Assembly (NCBI RefSeq): GCF_000308655.1
Contig: NZ_BAGC01000106.1
Location: 1-52,716, forward strand
Origin: Nocardia niigatensis NBRC 100131
Lineage (GTDB): Bacteria; Actinomycetota; Actinomycetes; Mycobacteriales; Mycobacteriaceae
Length of the DNA: 52,716 nt
Direction of reading: 5' to 3'
Shown here: one piece after another, positions 42,860-51,083 of the stretch
How positions within the stretch are numbered: the stretch's first letter is position 1
Layout: each line of letters begins with the position of its first letter
Translations under genes and position numbers: made by a program
Notes under the pieces: model-generated
Told to the model about the DNA's origin: nothing
Seen by the model: the letters and a program-made list of their open reading frames with translations, nothing else
Databases searched by the model: none

Positions 42860-44784
42860 GCGGACTTCTCCTGCTCGTCGGGTTCGGTCGGCACGACCCG
42901 CAGCACCGCACGCCCGCCCGCAGGCATGGGCGGGTCGGCGATGGTGGGGTCGAAGAACGCGGGATCGTGGGCGCGCTGGGAATCCCGCACGGCCTGGGCG
43001 TAGGGCCGCTGCTGCCACGGCACGGTGGCGATCAGCGCGGGCCCGTACCCGGACGCGAGCAGCAGGGCCCGCCCGCGCGGCAGCCTGGCCAGGTCCGACA
43101 CCGTCAGCGTCGGCTCGGTGACCCGGGAAGTAGAGCGGGACGTGACACCCTTGGTGGTCGAGGTCGAACTCACCAGCTCGTAGTGGTTGCCGACCAGCTC
43201 GGCGACATCACGCAGGAACCCGGTGTCGGACAGGCCCGACCCCAGCACGCGAATGTTGGCCGCACCCCACAGCGCCTGCATGCCTTCCGGGCCCCAGCAG
43301 CGCACACCCTGGGCCCAGGACTGCAGCACGGTCATCACGACCATGCCGCGCGACCCGAAATGGCTGTACTGCTTGGGCAACTCGGCCCACTTCACGATGT
43401 TGGCGGCCTCGTCGAGGACCAGCAGCAACGGCACCGGCAACCGGCCACCGCAGCGCTCACCCTCACGGGTGCCGGCGTCGGCGACCGCGGCCGCGAACGC
43501 GGTCACCAGCGGGCCCGCATTCGACTTCTTGTCCGCCGAAAGCAGATACAAGGTGTCGGTGGAGCGCACGAACGCCTCCACGTCGAAGCCCTCACGGTCC
43601 TGGTCGGGGGTGACCCACTCGGTGATCGAGGCCAGCGCCAGGCAGGCCGCCATCTTCTTGGCGGTGGAGAAGATGCCCGCCCTCTGCCGGTCCGGGGCGT
43701 TGTACTGGTCGGCCAGCTGCTTGGCGACCATCTCGAACCCGGCCGCCTTCACGAGCTTGGGCGGCTCGAGATCGCGCGGCGTGGTGATCCACTCGAAGAC
43801 CTGCGTGATCGGCCGCTCGGCCACCGCCGCCGCCAGGATCAGGCCCGCCAGCAGCCCCTCACCCTCCGGGTCGAAGAACGCATCCCGCTTGTCGGCGTCG
43901 CCGCCAGCGGCGAAGTGCCCGGCCAGCTCGATGGCCCGCTCCTGAGCGCCGGGGCCGCCGTCGTCGCCCATCACCCAGGCCAGCGGATCCCAGAACCAGG
44001 TGCACACCTCGTTGGCGACCTGCTGCGGGTCGAACACCTTCACCGTGCCCAGCCCATCCCGATGGTCGCGGGTGGCATCGACGACATCACGCTTGTTGCT
44101 GGTAGTCAGCACCGGCCCGATAGCTTCCATCACCGCCGGAATCACCCGCGACGTCGACTTACCCGCACGCGGACCCCAGATATCGACATGCAAGTCCTCG
44201 TAGGAGGCATAGAGCATGCCCCGCCCGCCGACCGGCTCACCGATCGAAACACCCGGCGCGCCACCGGCTTCGGGCATCCGCACCTTCAACTCGGCCGCCT
44301 TCGCAGTCATCGCCCGCGCAGAAAGCCCATCGAGCTCCTGCCCGCGCGCCAGATACTTGGCCTGCGCGTCGACCGCGTGCTTCTTCTGCGCGGCGGCACG
44401 GGCACGGTCCTGGCGGGCACCAGCGCGCCCGGCGCGGCGCTCACGCCCACGTTCCCGCAGCTCCGCGCACCGCTCACACGCCCACCGCACCCCGCACGCG
44501 GTAGCGGTCACCCCGGCCGCGGTCGCAAGCACCACCGTGCCCAAACCTGCCCACGCCTCGACCGGCCACTGCAACGACTGCTCGGCGAACAAATGCCAGC
44601 CCAGACCGACCGGATTACGCAGCGGCACATCCTGTTTCGGGCCGCCGAACACCGGCGCCAGCCACACCGACAACCCGGCGACCTCCACCAGCGTCGGGAC
44701 ACCGACCGCGAGCCCGGCCATGGCGTACATCTGCCGGGTCTCCGGATCCATCTCCTGGCCAGGGGCTTTCACGCTGCGGTCCAC
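42856..44784 (-). CDS. VirD4/TraG-type conjugative coupling protein (TcpA-like)
   Basis: GTG 44784 is chosen because GAGGAGG lies 6 bases upstream; this gives 642 residues and a 16-bp overlap with the DUF5131 gene. Two N-terminal transmembrane helices anchor it (near residues 20-40 and 80-105). The hexameric ATPase has Walker A VDIWGPRAGKSTSRV near 202 and Walker B VPLLLVLDEAANIVKW near 455, with a PEGEGLLAGLIL region between. The C-terminus holds RGMVVMTVLQSWAQG and RALLLASGYGPAL motifs of the TraG/TraD family. It pumps the relaxase-bound strand to the export channel. It is a natural partner for the MOBF relaxase at 4.5-9.2 kb. No VirB4 or VirB6 channel genes are visible, so export probably needs a helper system. 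Confidence 0.9.
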   Translation of the reverse strand: MDRSVKAPGQEMDPETRQMYAMAGLAVGVPTLVEVAGLSVWLAPVFGGPKQDVPLRNPVGLGWHLFAEQSLQWPVEAWAGLGTVVLATAAGVTATACGVRWACERCAELRERGRERRAGRAGARQDRARAAAQKKHAVDAQAKYLARGQELDGLSARAMTAKAAELKVRMPEAGGAPGVSIGEPVGGRGMLYASYEDLHVDIWGPRAGKSTSRVIPAVMEAIGPVLTTSNKRDVVDATRDHRDGLGTVKVFDPQQVANEVCTWFWDPLAWVMGDDGGPGAQERAIELAGHFAAGGDADKRDAFFDPEGEGLLAGLILAAAVAERPITQVFEWITTPRDLEPPKLVKAAGFEMVAKQLADQYNAPDRQRAGIFSTAKKMAACLALASITEWVTPDQDREGFDVEAFVRSTDTLYLLSADKKSNAGPLVTAFAAAVADAGTREGERCGGRLPVPLLLVLDEAANIVKWAELPKQYSHFGSRGMVVMTVLQSWAQGVRCWGPEGMQALWGAANIRVLGSGLSDTGFLRDVAELVGNHYELVSSTSTTKGVTSRSTSRVTEPTLTVSDLARLPRGRALLLASGYGPALIATVPWQQRPYAQAVRDSQRAHDPAFFDPTIADPPMPAGGRAVLRVVPTEPDEQEKSA

Positions 44785-45626
44785 GCCGCACCTCCTCGGG
44801 GCATTTGGTCCCAGGTCTGGCCGTCGAGCAGGCGCCCGGCGGCCTTCGGGGTGCGGCCACCCCACTGCTTGAAAAAGAACGGCACACCCGCGTCGACGCA
44901 CTCGTCGCGCAGGTCACGCACCCAATCGGCGTGCATCGGGCGCGGAGACGGCCCGGACTCGCCCCCGACGATCACCCAGTCCAAGGCAGGACGCGGTGAC
45001 CATTCGGTGCACTCGCCATCGCAGGCGCACTCGAACCGGTCGCCGTCATCGCGACGCCGGCACCCGCACCCGCCCGTGCAGCCGGTCGGGAACAGGAACC
45101 GGTCCAGATCCAGCGGGCCCAGCAGCGGCTCGCACGACAGGAACCTCAGCGCGGCAGGGACTTTCAGCAGCGAGTCGATGCGGTGGGTGACCGCGCCGTT
45201 CTCGACCGAGGTCCCCAGCCACACGTTCGGCGGGAACACAAGGCCGCGCTCGGCCAGGCGCCGCGCGCGTTCGGGGCGCTTGGTGAGGACCTGGTAGGTG
45301 TGCTGCGGGGTGTCGGCCATGACCTCGAACACCGACCGCACGAAGTCCTCCGACACCTTCGCGTGGAACAGGTCCGACATCGAGTTCACGAACACCAGCC
45401 GCGCGGTCCGCCACTTACGCGGGATCGCCAGCGCCGCAGGGTGTTCGGTCACACCGAACCCGGGCCCGGAGGTGCGCGGGTCGCCGTCGTTCTGGTACTT
45501 GGCCGCGCCCATCGCCTTGAGGCGGCGGGCCATCGCCAGCGCGTAGCAGTCGTCGCAGCCCGCGCTGATGCGGTCGCAGCCGGTCACCGGGTTCCAGGTG
45601 ACCTCGGTCCACTCGATGCCGGTCAC
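44769..45626 (-). CDS. DUF5131 (phage Gp37/Gp68) family protein
   Basis: GTG 45626, with GGAGG 7 bases upstream, overlaps the stop of the gene before it. The family signature is clear: IEWTEVTWNPVTGCDRISAG then CDDCYALAMARRLK, a C-x6-C-x2-C cluster that resembles a radical SAM iron-sulfur motif. Further on come TARLVFVNSMSDLFH, VLTKRPERARRLAE, RFLSCEPLLGPLDL, WVIVGGESGPSPRPM and VPFFFKQWGGRTPKAAGRLL. These proteins are widespread in phages and plasmids. An extra Cys-rich insert (TGCTGGCGCRRRDDGD then ECACDGEC, seven cysteines) in the second half could hold another metal site. The function on plasmids is not established. Confidence 0.9.
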   Translation of the reverse strand: MTGIEWTEVTWNPVTGCDRISAGCDDCYALAMARRLKAMGAAKYQNDGDPRTSGPGFGVTEHPAALAIPRKWRTARLVFVNSMSDLFHAKVSEDFVRSVFEVMADTPQHTYQVLTKRPERARRLAERGLVFPPNVWLGTSVENGAVTHRIDSLLKVPAALRFLSCEPLLGPLDLDRFLFPTGCTGGCGCRRRDDGDRFECACDGECTEWSPRPALDWVIVGGESGPSPRPMHADWVRDLRDECVDAGVPFFFKQWGGRTPKAAGRLLDGQTWDQMPRGGAAWTAA

Positions 45627-45868
45627 GCCAGCACCTCCGCCCCAGCGGCGCGGCACGCGATCGCGTGCTCGCCCAGCGCGACGGCCACACCGGCCAGCAG
45701 TTGCCCGGCGGTCTCGGGCTCCAGGAACAACGTGACCTCGGGAGCGAGCCCGTGGCCGTCCTTCTCAGCGAAGTGGACCAGCACCATCGCGGGGCTCTCG
45801 TCGAACTGGCGGTACTCGACCGCGCTCACACGCAGAGCCCGGGTCTGGGAAGTGACGAACGTCGACAT
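45623..45868 (-). CDS. Small hypothetical protein (81 aa)
   Basis: ATG 45868, with GGAGG 7 bases upstream, overlaps the WhiB-like gene stop. The product is mainly strands (VSAVEYRQFDESPAMVLVHF) with a C-terminal helix (EPETAGQLLAGVAVALGEHA). No family is recognised, but similar short proteins are common in actinobacterial mobile elements. It is coupled to both neighbours by overlapping stop and start codons. Confidence 0.7.
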   Translation of the reverse strand: MSTFVTSQTRALRVSAVEYRQFDESPAMVLVHFAEKDGHGLAPEVTLFLEPETAGQLLAGVAVALGEHAIACRAAGAEVLA

Positions 45869-46341
45869 CACGCCACCTCCAGAACGGTGGTGGTGTAGGC
45901 GGCCAGGGCCCGGCGGGCGGTGTCCTCGCTGACCGACACGTGCTCCATGACCTGCGCCCAGGTCAGTCCGTCCTCGACCCGCAACCGGTGCACCAGGGCC
46001 TGGAACTGCCGATCGCGGTAGGCCGGGACCTGGGCCTCGGCCACCACCGGTTCACCACCGGCAGCGATCTCGGCCAGCAGGGCGCGGGCCTCGGCGCGGT
46101 CGGCGTCGTCGCTGTATTCCGGCGGCATCAGCACCGACGCGACCACGCCCTCGTAGATCGGGGTGGTCAGCGCCCACTGCGCGCAGGCGGCCAGCATCGG
46201 GCACGCCGCGCACACCAGCTGAGCAGGACGGGTATCGGCCTTGTGCTCGGGAAAGAACACGTCCGGATCGGCGGTCCGGCAGGCCGCCGCGGGCCACACA
46301 GCCGGGTGGGAAGAGTCGGGAACGAACGTGGGCCGCGTCAT
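45868..46341 (-). CDS. WhiB-like Fe-S transcription factor (divergent)
   Basis: ATG 46341 follows AAGGAG at 6-base spacing (157 residues). Four cysteines bind the 4Fe-4S cluster: WPAAACRTADPDVFFPE, then LVCAACPMLAACAQWALT (C-x2-C-x5-C). The usual glycine-tryptophan turn (G-V/I-W-G-G) is replaced by YEGVVASVLMPPEY, so the contact surface for the main sigma factor is altered. An extra C-terminal HTH-like domain (YRDRQFQALVHRLRVEDGLT then AQVMEHVSVSEDTARRALAA) is not part of a typical 80-130 residue WhiB protein. It may regulate the transfer operon in which it lies. Confidence 0.85.
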   Translation of the reverse strand: MTRPTFVPDSSHPAVWPAAACRTADPDVFFPEHKADTRPAQLVCAACPMLAACAQWALTTPIYEGVVASVLMPPEYSDDADRAEARALLAEIAAGGEPVVAEAQVPAYRDRQFQALVHRLRVEDGLTWAQVMEHVSVSEDTARRALAAYTTTVLEVA

Positions 46342-46397
46342 GGCGGGCTCCTTCAAAGCAGAAGTGGAAGAAGAGGTTTCGGGAGTCCGGGCGCGGG

Positions 46398-46634
46398 TCA
46401 TCGCTGCGCACCGTCGGTCGGGATGGGCGCGGCGTCCGAACGGAGCGCGCAGAACGGCTCACACGGGCCCAAGGTGGGCGAGACCGGCGAGTTGCCGTCG
46501 CTGAAGTGGGCGCAGCTCACGCCGGCCGCCAGCACGGCAGCGAGCACGACCACAGCGAAGAAGCCCCACAGCACCGCGCTGACCGCGGGCACCGCCAGCA
46601 CGACCGGGACATGGACATCGATCCGGCGAGCCAT
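46398..46634 (-). CDS. Small membrane protein (78 aa)
   Basis: ATG 46634 shares its A with the stop of the preceding gene (TGATG). One long hydrophobic stretch (VPVVLAVPAVSAVLWGFFAV then VVLAAVLAAGVSC) could cross the membrane once or twice. The tail has three cysteines (SCAHFS, GPCEPFC). No family is recognised. It belongs to the transfer operon by coupling. Confidence 0.65.
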   Translation of the reverse strand: MARRIDVHVPVVLAVPAVSAVLWGFFAVVVLAAVLAAGVSCAHFSDGNSPVSPTLGPCEPFCALRSDAAPIPTDGAQR

Positions 46635-46999
46635 CACGCCACCCCCAGCGCGACACCGGTGCGCCGGGGACGCAGCGGGTGAGCCAGCCGCCACAGGACC
46701 CGGCCCTGGCTGGTCGAGGCGGTGGCGTGCCGGGCGCGGGGGGTGTGCAGCCGCTCCGACATCGCCCACTGGGTCAGCCGCTCCATCTCCGGCTCATTGA
46801 TCGGCGAGGCGTCCTCGGAGAGGTCATCGAGAGCCAGCTGGGCCCAGTGCAACTCGACATGCAGCTGCTGCACCTGGGCAGTCAACGCAGCCACACGATC
46901 GGCGGTCAGATCCAGCGCGGAACCTTCGGGCCGCGCATCGGACAGCTGAATCGGCCGAAATACGGCCTCTGAACTGCTGATTTCGGTTTGAACAGTCAT
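46634..46999 (-). CDS. Small helical protein, first gene of the minus-strand operon (121 aa)
   Basis: ATG 46999 follows AGGGGATTGG. The middle is a helical, coiled-coil-like stretch (TADRVAALTAQVQQLHVELH then WAQLALDDLSED), followed by a basic tail (SERLHTPRARHATAS). No family is recognised. It is divergent from the GntR regulator gene, 102 bp away, so the GntR protein may control the whole operon from here to 36.5 kb. Confidence 0.7.
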   Translation of the reverse strand: MTVQTEISSSEAVFRPIQLSDARPEGSALDLTADRVAALTAQVQQLHVELHWAQLALDDLSEDASPINEPEMERLTQWAMSERLHTPRARHATASTSQGRVLWRLAHPLRPRRTGVALGVA

Positions 47000-47101
47000 T
47001 CCAATCCCCTGCCTTGCTCATGTACTATCTGTGAGCTTGGTAATGACTGTAATTACAAAGTCCGCCGAAGCGCAATACTTGTGTTGTCTGTACTTACGGA
47101 G
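47000..47101. promoter_or_regulatory. Divergent control region with GTAAT-ATTAC palindrome
   Basis: GTAATGACTGTAATTAC (47040-47056) is an inverted repeat (GTAAT and ATTAC, 7-bp centre) in an AT-rich stretch between the minus-strand operon and the GntR gene. Related half sites TGTACTATCTGT and TTGTCTGTACTTACG flank it. It is a plausible operator for the GntR/HutC protein. Confidence 0.55.
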
Positions 47102-47947
47102 ATGATGGAGATCATGACGAGTCCACGACCGCGCTGGCAGGTAGTCCACGACCACCTGCGCGAGCTGATCACCAGCGAAAAGCTGCGCCCTGGTGATCAA
47201 ATCCCGACCGAGGAGAAGCTGGCTGAGCAGTTCGGATTCAGCCGCCCGACCGTCAACAAGGCTGTGCGCCAGCTGGAGCTCGAAGGGCTTGTCACCTCCG
47301 CAGTGGCGGGCATCGGCCGTCAGGTTCGCAGCAAGGACCCGATCACCTGGAGACTGACGAAGTTCGAGCTCGGCGCCTACACCGACGACCCGCTGAATCG
47401 CATCGACCAGTGGGAAGCTGACGCGCACGCCGACGGGTGGGAGACGCGTCAGGTCGTCGCCAGTGTCGAAGAGCTGGAGGCCCCCGCCGACGTGGCCCGC
47501 TACCTCCAATGCCGTCCCGGCACCCGTCTACTGCGCCGGCGTCGCCTGCGGTACGTGCACAAGGCCAACCACCCCGAGCAGTTGGCCATGGTCGCCGACA
47601 CCTGGACACCGCTGGACATCGCCAACATGGAAATCGACGGCGTCGCACCCCTGCGCGCCGCCGACAACGTGGTCTATTCGGGCGGTATCTACCGGGCTCT
47701 CGGCTTCCAGCAGGTCCTGTTTTCCGACGAGATCACTATCCGCATGCCCACCCCCGAAGAGGCCGCCCTACTCGACCAACAGCCAGGCTCGCCTGTCGGA
47801 CAGCATGCCCGCACCGGCATCGACGCCAGCGGCCGTCGCGTCCGTGTCCTGATCAGCGTCTTCTCCGGCGACGCGCTGCGGCTCCACTACGACCTGCGCG
47901 TGCCCGGCACCGGACCTCACAACGGGGGCTCAGGCTCACCTGCCTGA
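47102..47947 (+). CDS. GntR/HutC-family regulator with UTRA domain
   Basis: The start is one of three Mets (47102, 47105, 47114); MTSPRPRWQVVHDHLREL is the conserved beginning. Residues 5-75 form a winged helix (LRPGDQIPTEEKLAEQFGFS then RPTVNKAVRQLELEGLV). Residues 100-275 are a UTRA ligand-binding domain (EELEAPADVARYLQCRPGTR, then VADTWTPLDIANM and EITIRMPTPEEAALLDQ). Such proteins (KorSA-like) often repress transfer and replication genes on actinomycete plasmids. Its position, divergent from the transfer operon, with a palindrome between, fits that role. The inducer is unknown. Confidence 0.9.
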   Translation: MMEIMTSPRPRWQVVHDHLRELITSEKLRPGDQIPTEEKLAEQFGFSRPTVNKAVRQLELEGLVTSAVAGIGRQVRSKDPITWRLTKFELGAYTDDPLNRIDQWEADAHADGWETRQVVASVEELEAPADVARYLQCRPGTRLLRRRRLRYVHKANHPEQLAMVADTWTPLDIANMEIDGVAPLRAADNVVYSGGIYRALGFQQVLFSDEITIRMPTPEEAALLDQQPGSPVGQHARTGIDASGRRVRVLISVFSGDALRLHYDLRVPGTGPHNGGSGSPA

Positions 47948-47969
47948 CCCGAGGAGAAGGAGAAATCCC

Positions 47970-48212
47970 ATGAGCGCCAACAGCAATGACCGGTACGACC
48001 CGACCGGCGAGGCAGCCATCTGGCAGTCCGCCGCCAACTTCGTCTCCAGCATGAAAGACGCCCCGGATCTCCCAGAAGGCTGGGCTGCAGCCTTCACACA
48101 GGCTGCCCGGGCCCTGGAGAACGAGGCCCGCGGACTTCGTCAGGCCGGCGGCATGTACTACCGCCGGATCAGCGGAAACAGCGACCGGCCCGCCGCCCCC
48201 ACCACCAACTAA
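47970..48212 (+). CDS. Small hypothetical protein (80 aa)
   Basis: ATG 47970 has AAGGAG 7 bases upstream and lies 22 bp after the GntR gene. The product is soluble and mainly helical (EAAIWQSAANFVSSMKDAPD, then FTQAARALENEARGLRQAGG). No family is recognised. It is probably cotranscribed with the GntR gene. Confidence 0.75.
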   Translation: MSANSNDRYDPTGEAAIWQSAANFVSSMKDAPDLPEGWAAAFTQAARALENEARGLRQAGGMYYRRISGNSDRPAAPTTN

Positions 48213-48248
48213 CCCGCCGCCCCCAGACCGACGACGGAAGGCATTCCC

Positions 48249-48896
48249 TTGGAACACGTTTGGTACGCCGCCTACGGATCCAACCTCCACGCCGCGCGGC
48301 TGGCGTACTACCTCGAGGGAGGCACACCACCCGGGACGAACCACACCTACCAAGGATTTCGGGACCGAACACCGCCGCTGAAGACCGCACCCCTCACTCT
48401 GCCCGGGACTATCTATTTCGCGTGGCAAAGTCCCGTCTGGACAGGCGGAGTGGCCTTCTACGCCGACCGGTCGCACGATGGCTGGCCGCGCGGTGCGGCG
48501 GCTCGCGGCTACCTGCTGACCCGGCAGCAGTTCAGTGATCTGCTCACTCAGGAGATGTACCGGATCCCCGGCGAGGCACCCGATTTCGATATCGATCAGG
48601 TGCTCCATGAAGGGCGGGTCCAGTTCGGACCTGGCCGGTACGAAACTCTCGTTCATGTCGACGATCTCGACGGATTCCCGATCCTGACCTTCACCTCGCC
48701 CTGGGACACCGCGACCGTCGAGCTGCGGAAACCCTCGGCGCGATACCTCGGCATGCTGGCCGGAGGTCTGCGCGAGTCACACCGCTGGACTGAGAGTCAG
48801 ATATTCGAGTACCTCTCCAAACTTCCTGGTGTCCAAGGAGTTTGGGACTCCGGCGAGTTGGGTGCGCTCATCGAAGCGCGATCAGATCTTCCATGA
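48249..48896 (+). CDS. Gamma-glutamylcyclotransferase-like fold protein
   Basis: TTG 48249 has GGAAGG 7 bases upstream (215 residues). The N-terminus EHVWYAAYGSNLHAARLAYY carries the YGSNL glutamate/substrate-loop motif of the GGCT/AIG2 fold. A usable catalytic Glu of that family is not clear from reading. Similar proteins are frequent in Nocardia and Streptomyces and are often misnamed histone deacetylases. It could act on a gamma-glutamyl compound, but no substrate can be named. It lies in the GntR operon, 36 bp after the previous gene. Confidence 0.8.
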   Translation: MEHVWYAAYGSNLHAARLAYYLEGGTPPGTNHTYQGFRDRTPPLKTAPLTLPGTIYFAWQSPVWTGGVAFYADRSHDGWPRGAAARGYLLTRQQFSDLLTQEMYRIPGEAPDFDIDQVLHEGRVQFGPGRYETLVHVDDLDGFPILTFTSPWDTATVELRKPSARYLGMLAGGLRESHRWTESQIFEYLSKLPGVQGVWDSGELGALIEARSDLP

Positions 48897-49016
48897 TGAC
48901 GGCCCGCATGTGGCGGCAGCGATCGAAACTGCTCCTGCCACATGCGCACTCGACGCGATCCTTCCGCAATTGCTCACGAACTACCCGGCGCGCCTCCCAC
49001 TGTCACGGGCTGAGAG

Positions 49017-49026
49017 GTACTAGTAC
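49017..49026. promoter_or_regulatory. Palindromic operator before a ribbon-helix-helix gene
   Basis: GTACTAGTAC is a perfect 10-bp palindrome 9 bases before ATG 49035. The gene has no Shine-Dalgarno, so transcripts may be leaderless and the site would cover the promoter, allowing autoregulation. Confidence 0.5.
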
Positions 49027-49034
49027 TTGCTGTC

Positions 49035-49238
49035 ATGGCTAGAGAGAAGCTCCCCGCCACGAAACCTGTCGGCACGAACCTCTCGCACGAAGTCATCGAC
49101 GCCTTAGATGCGGCCGTCAGTGCGCGAGGACTGAGTAAGCGAGCACTGCTGGAGATTGCGCTGAGGCGCGAGCTGGGCCTGCCCGAATATCCCGGAGTTC
49201 GTGACCCGAACCAAGAATCGCTTCCGATGTCAGCCTGA
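49035..49238 (+). CDS. Ribbon-helix-helix protein (67 aa)
   Basis: The 67-residue product has a short basic start, a strand (PVGTNLSHEVIDALDAAVSA) and two helices (GLSKRALLEIALRRELG), the ribbon-helix-helix pattern of plasmid copy-number and antitoxin proteins. No toxin gene is paired with it. It lies directly upstream of the Rep-like gene, separated by a terminator, and may control copy number or itself. The start at ATG 49035 is the only good one. Confidence 0.75.
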   Translation: MAREKLPATKPVGTNLSHEVIDALDAAVSARGLSKRALLEIALRRELGLPEYPGVRDPNQESLPMSA

Positions 49239-49290
49239 GTTGCTAGCTGCGTGCTGATGACGCGCGGAAACTGACCCCAAAATTGCGAAG

Positions 49291-49312
49291 GCCCCCAGCG
49301 CCAACTGGGGGC
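49291..49312 (+). terminator. Hairpin terminator
   Basis: GCCCCCAG-CGCCAA-CTGGGGGC followed by TCTT ends the ribbon-helix-helix transcript before the Rep-like gene. Confidence 0.85.
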
Positions 49313-49338
49313 TCTTCAGGACCCTGATAGGACCACGC

Positions 49339-50655
49339 TTGCTAAGCGGTTCTCAGGGTAGCAAGGCCGTACGTCCTCAACAAAGGATCGTCGCCGGTGT
49401 AGCCGGTCACGATTCAGGGAATCCCTCGGCCGGGCTGCCCTCTCGTGTATCTGGACGAGGTTGCACCTCCTCCCCTGCCAGGCGCCGTCGCTGTGGCCTG
49501 ACGCCGGTAGCTGCGCTGTTCGTCCTACCGCCGTTGCGGCTCGAGTTGCCCGAGGACGCCTACAAGGACGTCCCGTCGTGCTGGTGGTCACGCCGGCGAT
49601 GGGTCGCTGTCGGCCTGGCGCTCTACGACGAGCTCTACCGCGAGCTGCGCGCCACACTGCGCGCGCCCAGCGTGAAGCGCTCCACATTCCTGGCCTGGCT
49701 GATCGCAGAGTCCCAGTGCGCCAACATCATCGACGGCCGCGGATGCCGCCCCTCGGTGCGCCACCTGGCCAAAGTCATGGAACGCAGCCCCCGAACCGTG
49801 AAACGCTGCCGCGAGCTGGGCAGGCTCATGGACCTGCGCCAGGTCGTCTTTCGGGGCCGACACCGCACCAAGACCGAACGCCTGGAGGGCTGGGAGCGCG
49901 AAGACCGGTACCGCGGCTGGACGGCCGTCGCAGCGCTGATCGAGTCGCCCGCTTACTCACACCTTGTGGATAACCAGGTCATCGAAACCCTTCTCCAACA
50001 GGACTTTGTCACCCCTCTGCCACGAAGTGGCGGTTCCCTTTTTCTGTTACGAGAGACGGTGGTCTCTTCCACCAAGAACGTGAGGAAAAGACGCGCTCCG
50101 CGCGGCACCGACAAGAAGGGGCTGCGCAAGAAATCGACCCGCGCCTACGATCCCGAGGCCCTACTGCTGGCCTCCAGGATCAAAGCCGACGCGCGATTCC
50201 CGTCCTGGGCACGACGGATGCCCACCCAGGGCCTGGCGGCCGTGGTGACCAAGCGAGCGCTGGCCGGATGGGCCGTCGACGACGTGTACCTGGCGCTCAA
50301 CGACGTGACCATCGCGGGCAAACGCATCTTCGACCGGCCCGACAACCCCTACCGGTACCTGGCCTGGCTGCTCGGCCACACCCCGGTCGACGCACCGCCG
50401 GCGGCACTGGACCGAGCCCGCGAAGCCGAGATCGAGCAGGCCGAACGCCAGCACCGGGCCCGCCAGCGCGAGGAAGCCCGGGCCGCGGCGATGGCGGCAG
50501 CGGGGCCGGACTCTCCCGGTCGGCGTGAGGCCATGCGGTACAGCCGAGCGATCGGCGCGGGCGCCGCCAGCCGGGCCGCCGACCGGGCCCGCGCGGCCGA
50601 GTACGCCCGCCGCCAGCTCGCCCAGCAGACCCGCGACGGTTCGTCGGCGACCTGA
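49339..50655 (+). CDS. Putative plasmid replication initiator (winged-helix Rep)
   Basis: The frame (TTG 49339) encodes up to 438 residues. The first 65 residues are low in information and the true start may be TTG 49534 or 49546, just before LRLELPEDAYKDVPSCWW. Winged-helix parts are seen (STFLAWLIAESQCANI, then RPSVRHLAKVMERSPRTVKR and CRELGRLMDLRQVV). The C-terminal half is basic, with a DNA-binding look, and ends in an Ala/Arg-rich helix. Its position beside par genes and a ribbon-helix-helix gene suggests the Rep protein of a theta-type plasmid; homologues are annotated only loosely. The region 49240-49530 before it may hold the replication origin. Confidence 0.65.
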   Translation: MLSGSQGSKAVRPQQRIVAGVAGHDSGNPSAGLPSRVSGRGCTSSPARRRRCGLTPVAALFVLPPLRLELPEDAYKDVPSCWWSRRRWVAVGLALYDELYRELRATLRAPSVKRSTFLAWLIAESQCANIIDGRGCRPSVRHLAKVMERSPRTVKRCRELGRLMDLRQVVFRGRHRTKTERLEGWEREDRYRGWTAVAALIESPAYSHLVDNQVIETLLQQDFVTPLPRSGGSLFLLRETVVSSTKNVRKRRAPRGTDKKGLRKKSTRAYDPEALLLASRIKADARFPSWARRMPTQGLAAVVTKRALAGWAVDDVYLALNDVTIAGKRIFDRPDNPYRYLAWLLGHTPVDAPPAALDRAREAEIEQAERQHRARQREEARAAAMAAAGPDSPGRREAMRYSRAIGAGAASRAADRARAAEYARRQLAQQTRDGSSAT

Positions 50656-50696
50656 GCTCCCCGCGTGTGAGCACGCGAGTAGGGATACCACTGCGT

Positions 50697-50728
50697 GCTA
50701 GCTAGGCGCGCTAGCAGACCTAGCTAGC
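50697..50728. repeat. CTAGC repeat cluster
   Basis: GCTAGCTAG, CGCTAGC and CCTAGCTAGC are packed into 32 bp between the Rep-like gene and the par operon. The same word dominates the centromere-like stretch on the other side of the par genes, so both may bind the same protein. Confidence 0.6.
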
Positions 50729-50750
50729 CGTGTTTGTGCAGCTCAGGGCG

Positions 50751-51083
50751 TTAGCAGCCGTTGCGGTCGAGGTATTCACGCAGTGCTTGGTCGGTGATGG
50801 AGGCGATGGAGATCGACCGGTCTCCGGTCTCGTAGCGCAGCTTGTCGACCGCGCGGCCCAGGCGTTCCTTCGTGGACGGCCGGATCCGGACGTTGTGCTG
50901 CTCGATGAGGCGCTCCTGGAGCGGAGTCGCCGGTGCAGGCACCGCCATCGACGGGGCCTGCACAGTCAGCGCGGGCCGCGCTGGGTCCGGCTCCTGTGCG
51001 GGTGCGGCCGGTGCGGGCTTCTCGGGGATGTCGTCGGCGGGGTGGTGGCGCTGGATCGCGGGCTTGCGGTTCACGGCGTTCAT
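50751..51083 (-). CDS. ParB-like small ribbon-helix-helix partition protein (110 aa)
   Basis: ATG 51083 overlaps the parA stop by four bases (ATGA). The first 60 residues are Pro/Ala-rich and disordered; the C-terminal part (HNVRIRPSTKERLGRAVDKL, then SIASITDQALREYLDRNG) is a ribbon-helix-helix. Type Ib partition systems pair ParA with exactly such a small DNA-binding adaptor that binds the centromere and stimulates ParA ATPase. It should bind the CTAGC or TAGCATGC sites on both sides. Confidence 0.8.
   Translation of the reverse strand: MNAVNRKPAIQRHHPADDIPEKPAPAAPAQEPDPARPALTVQAPSMAVPAPATPLQERLIEQHNVRIRPSTKERLGRAVDKLRYETGDRSISIASITDQALREYLDRNGC

Noticed and set aside
42967..45297. 776-codon plus-strand frame opposite the coupling protein and DUF5131 genes
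   Set aside because: It is antisense to well-supported genes, is Arg/His/Gly-rich, has no ribosome site and follows the GC-rich third positions of the opposite strand.
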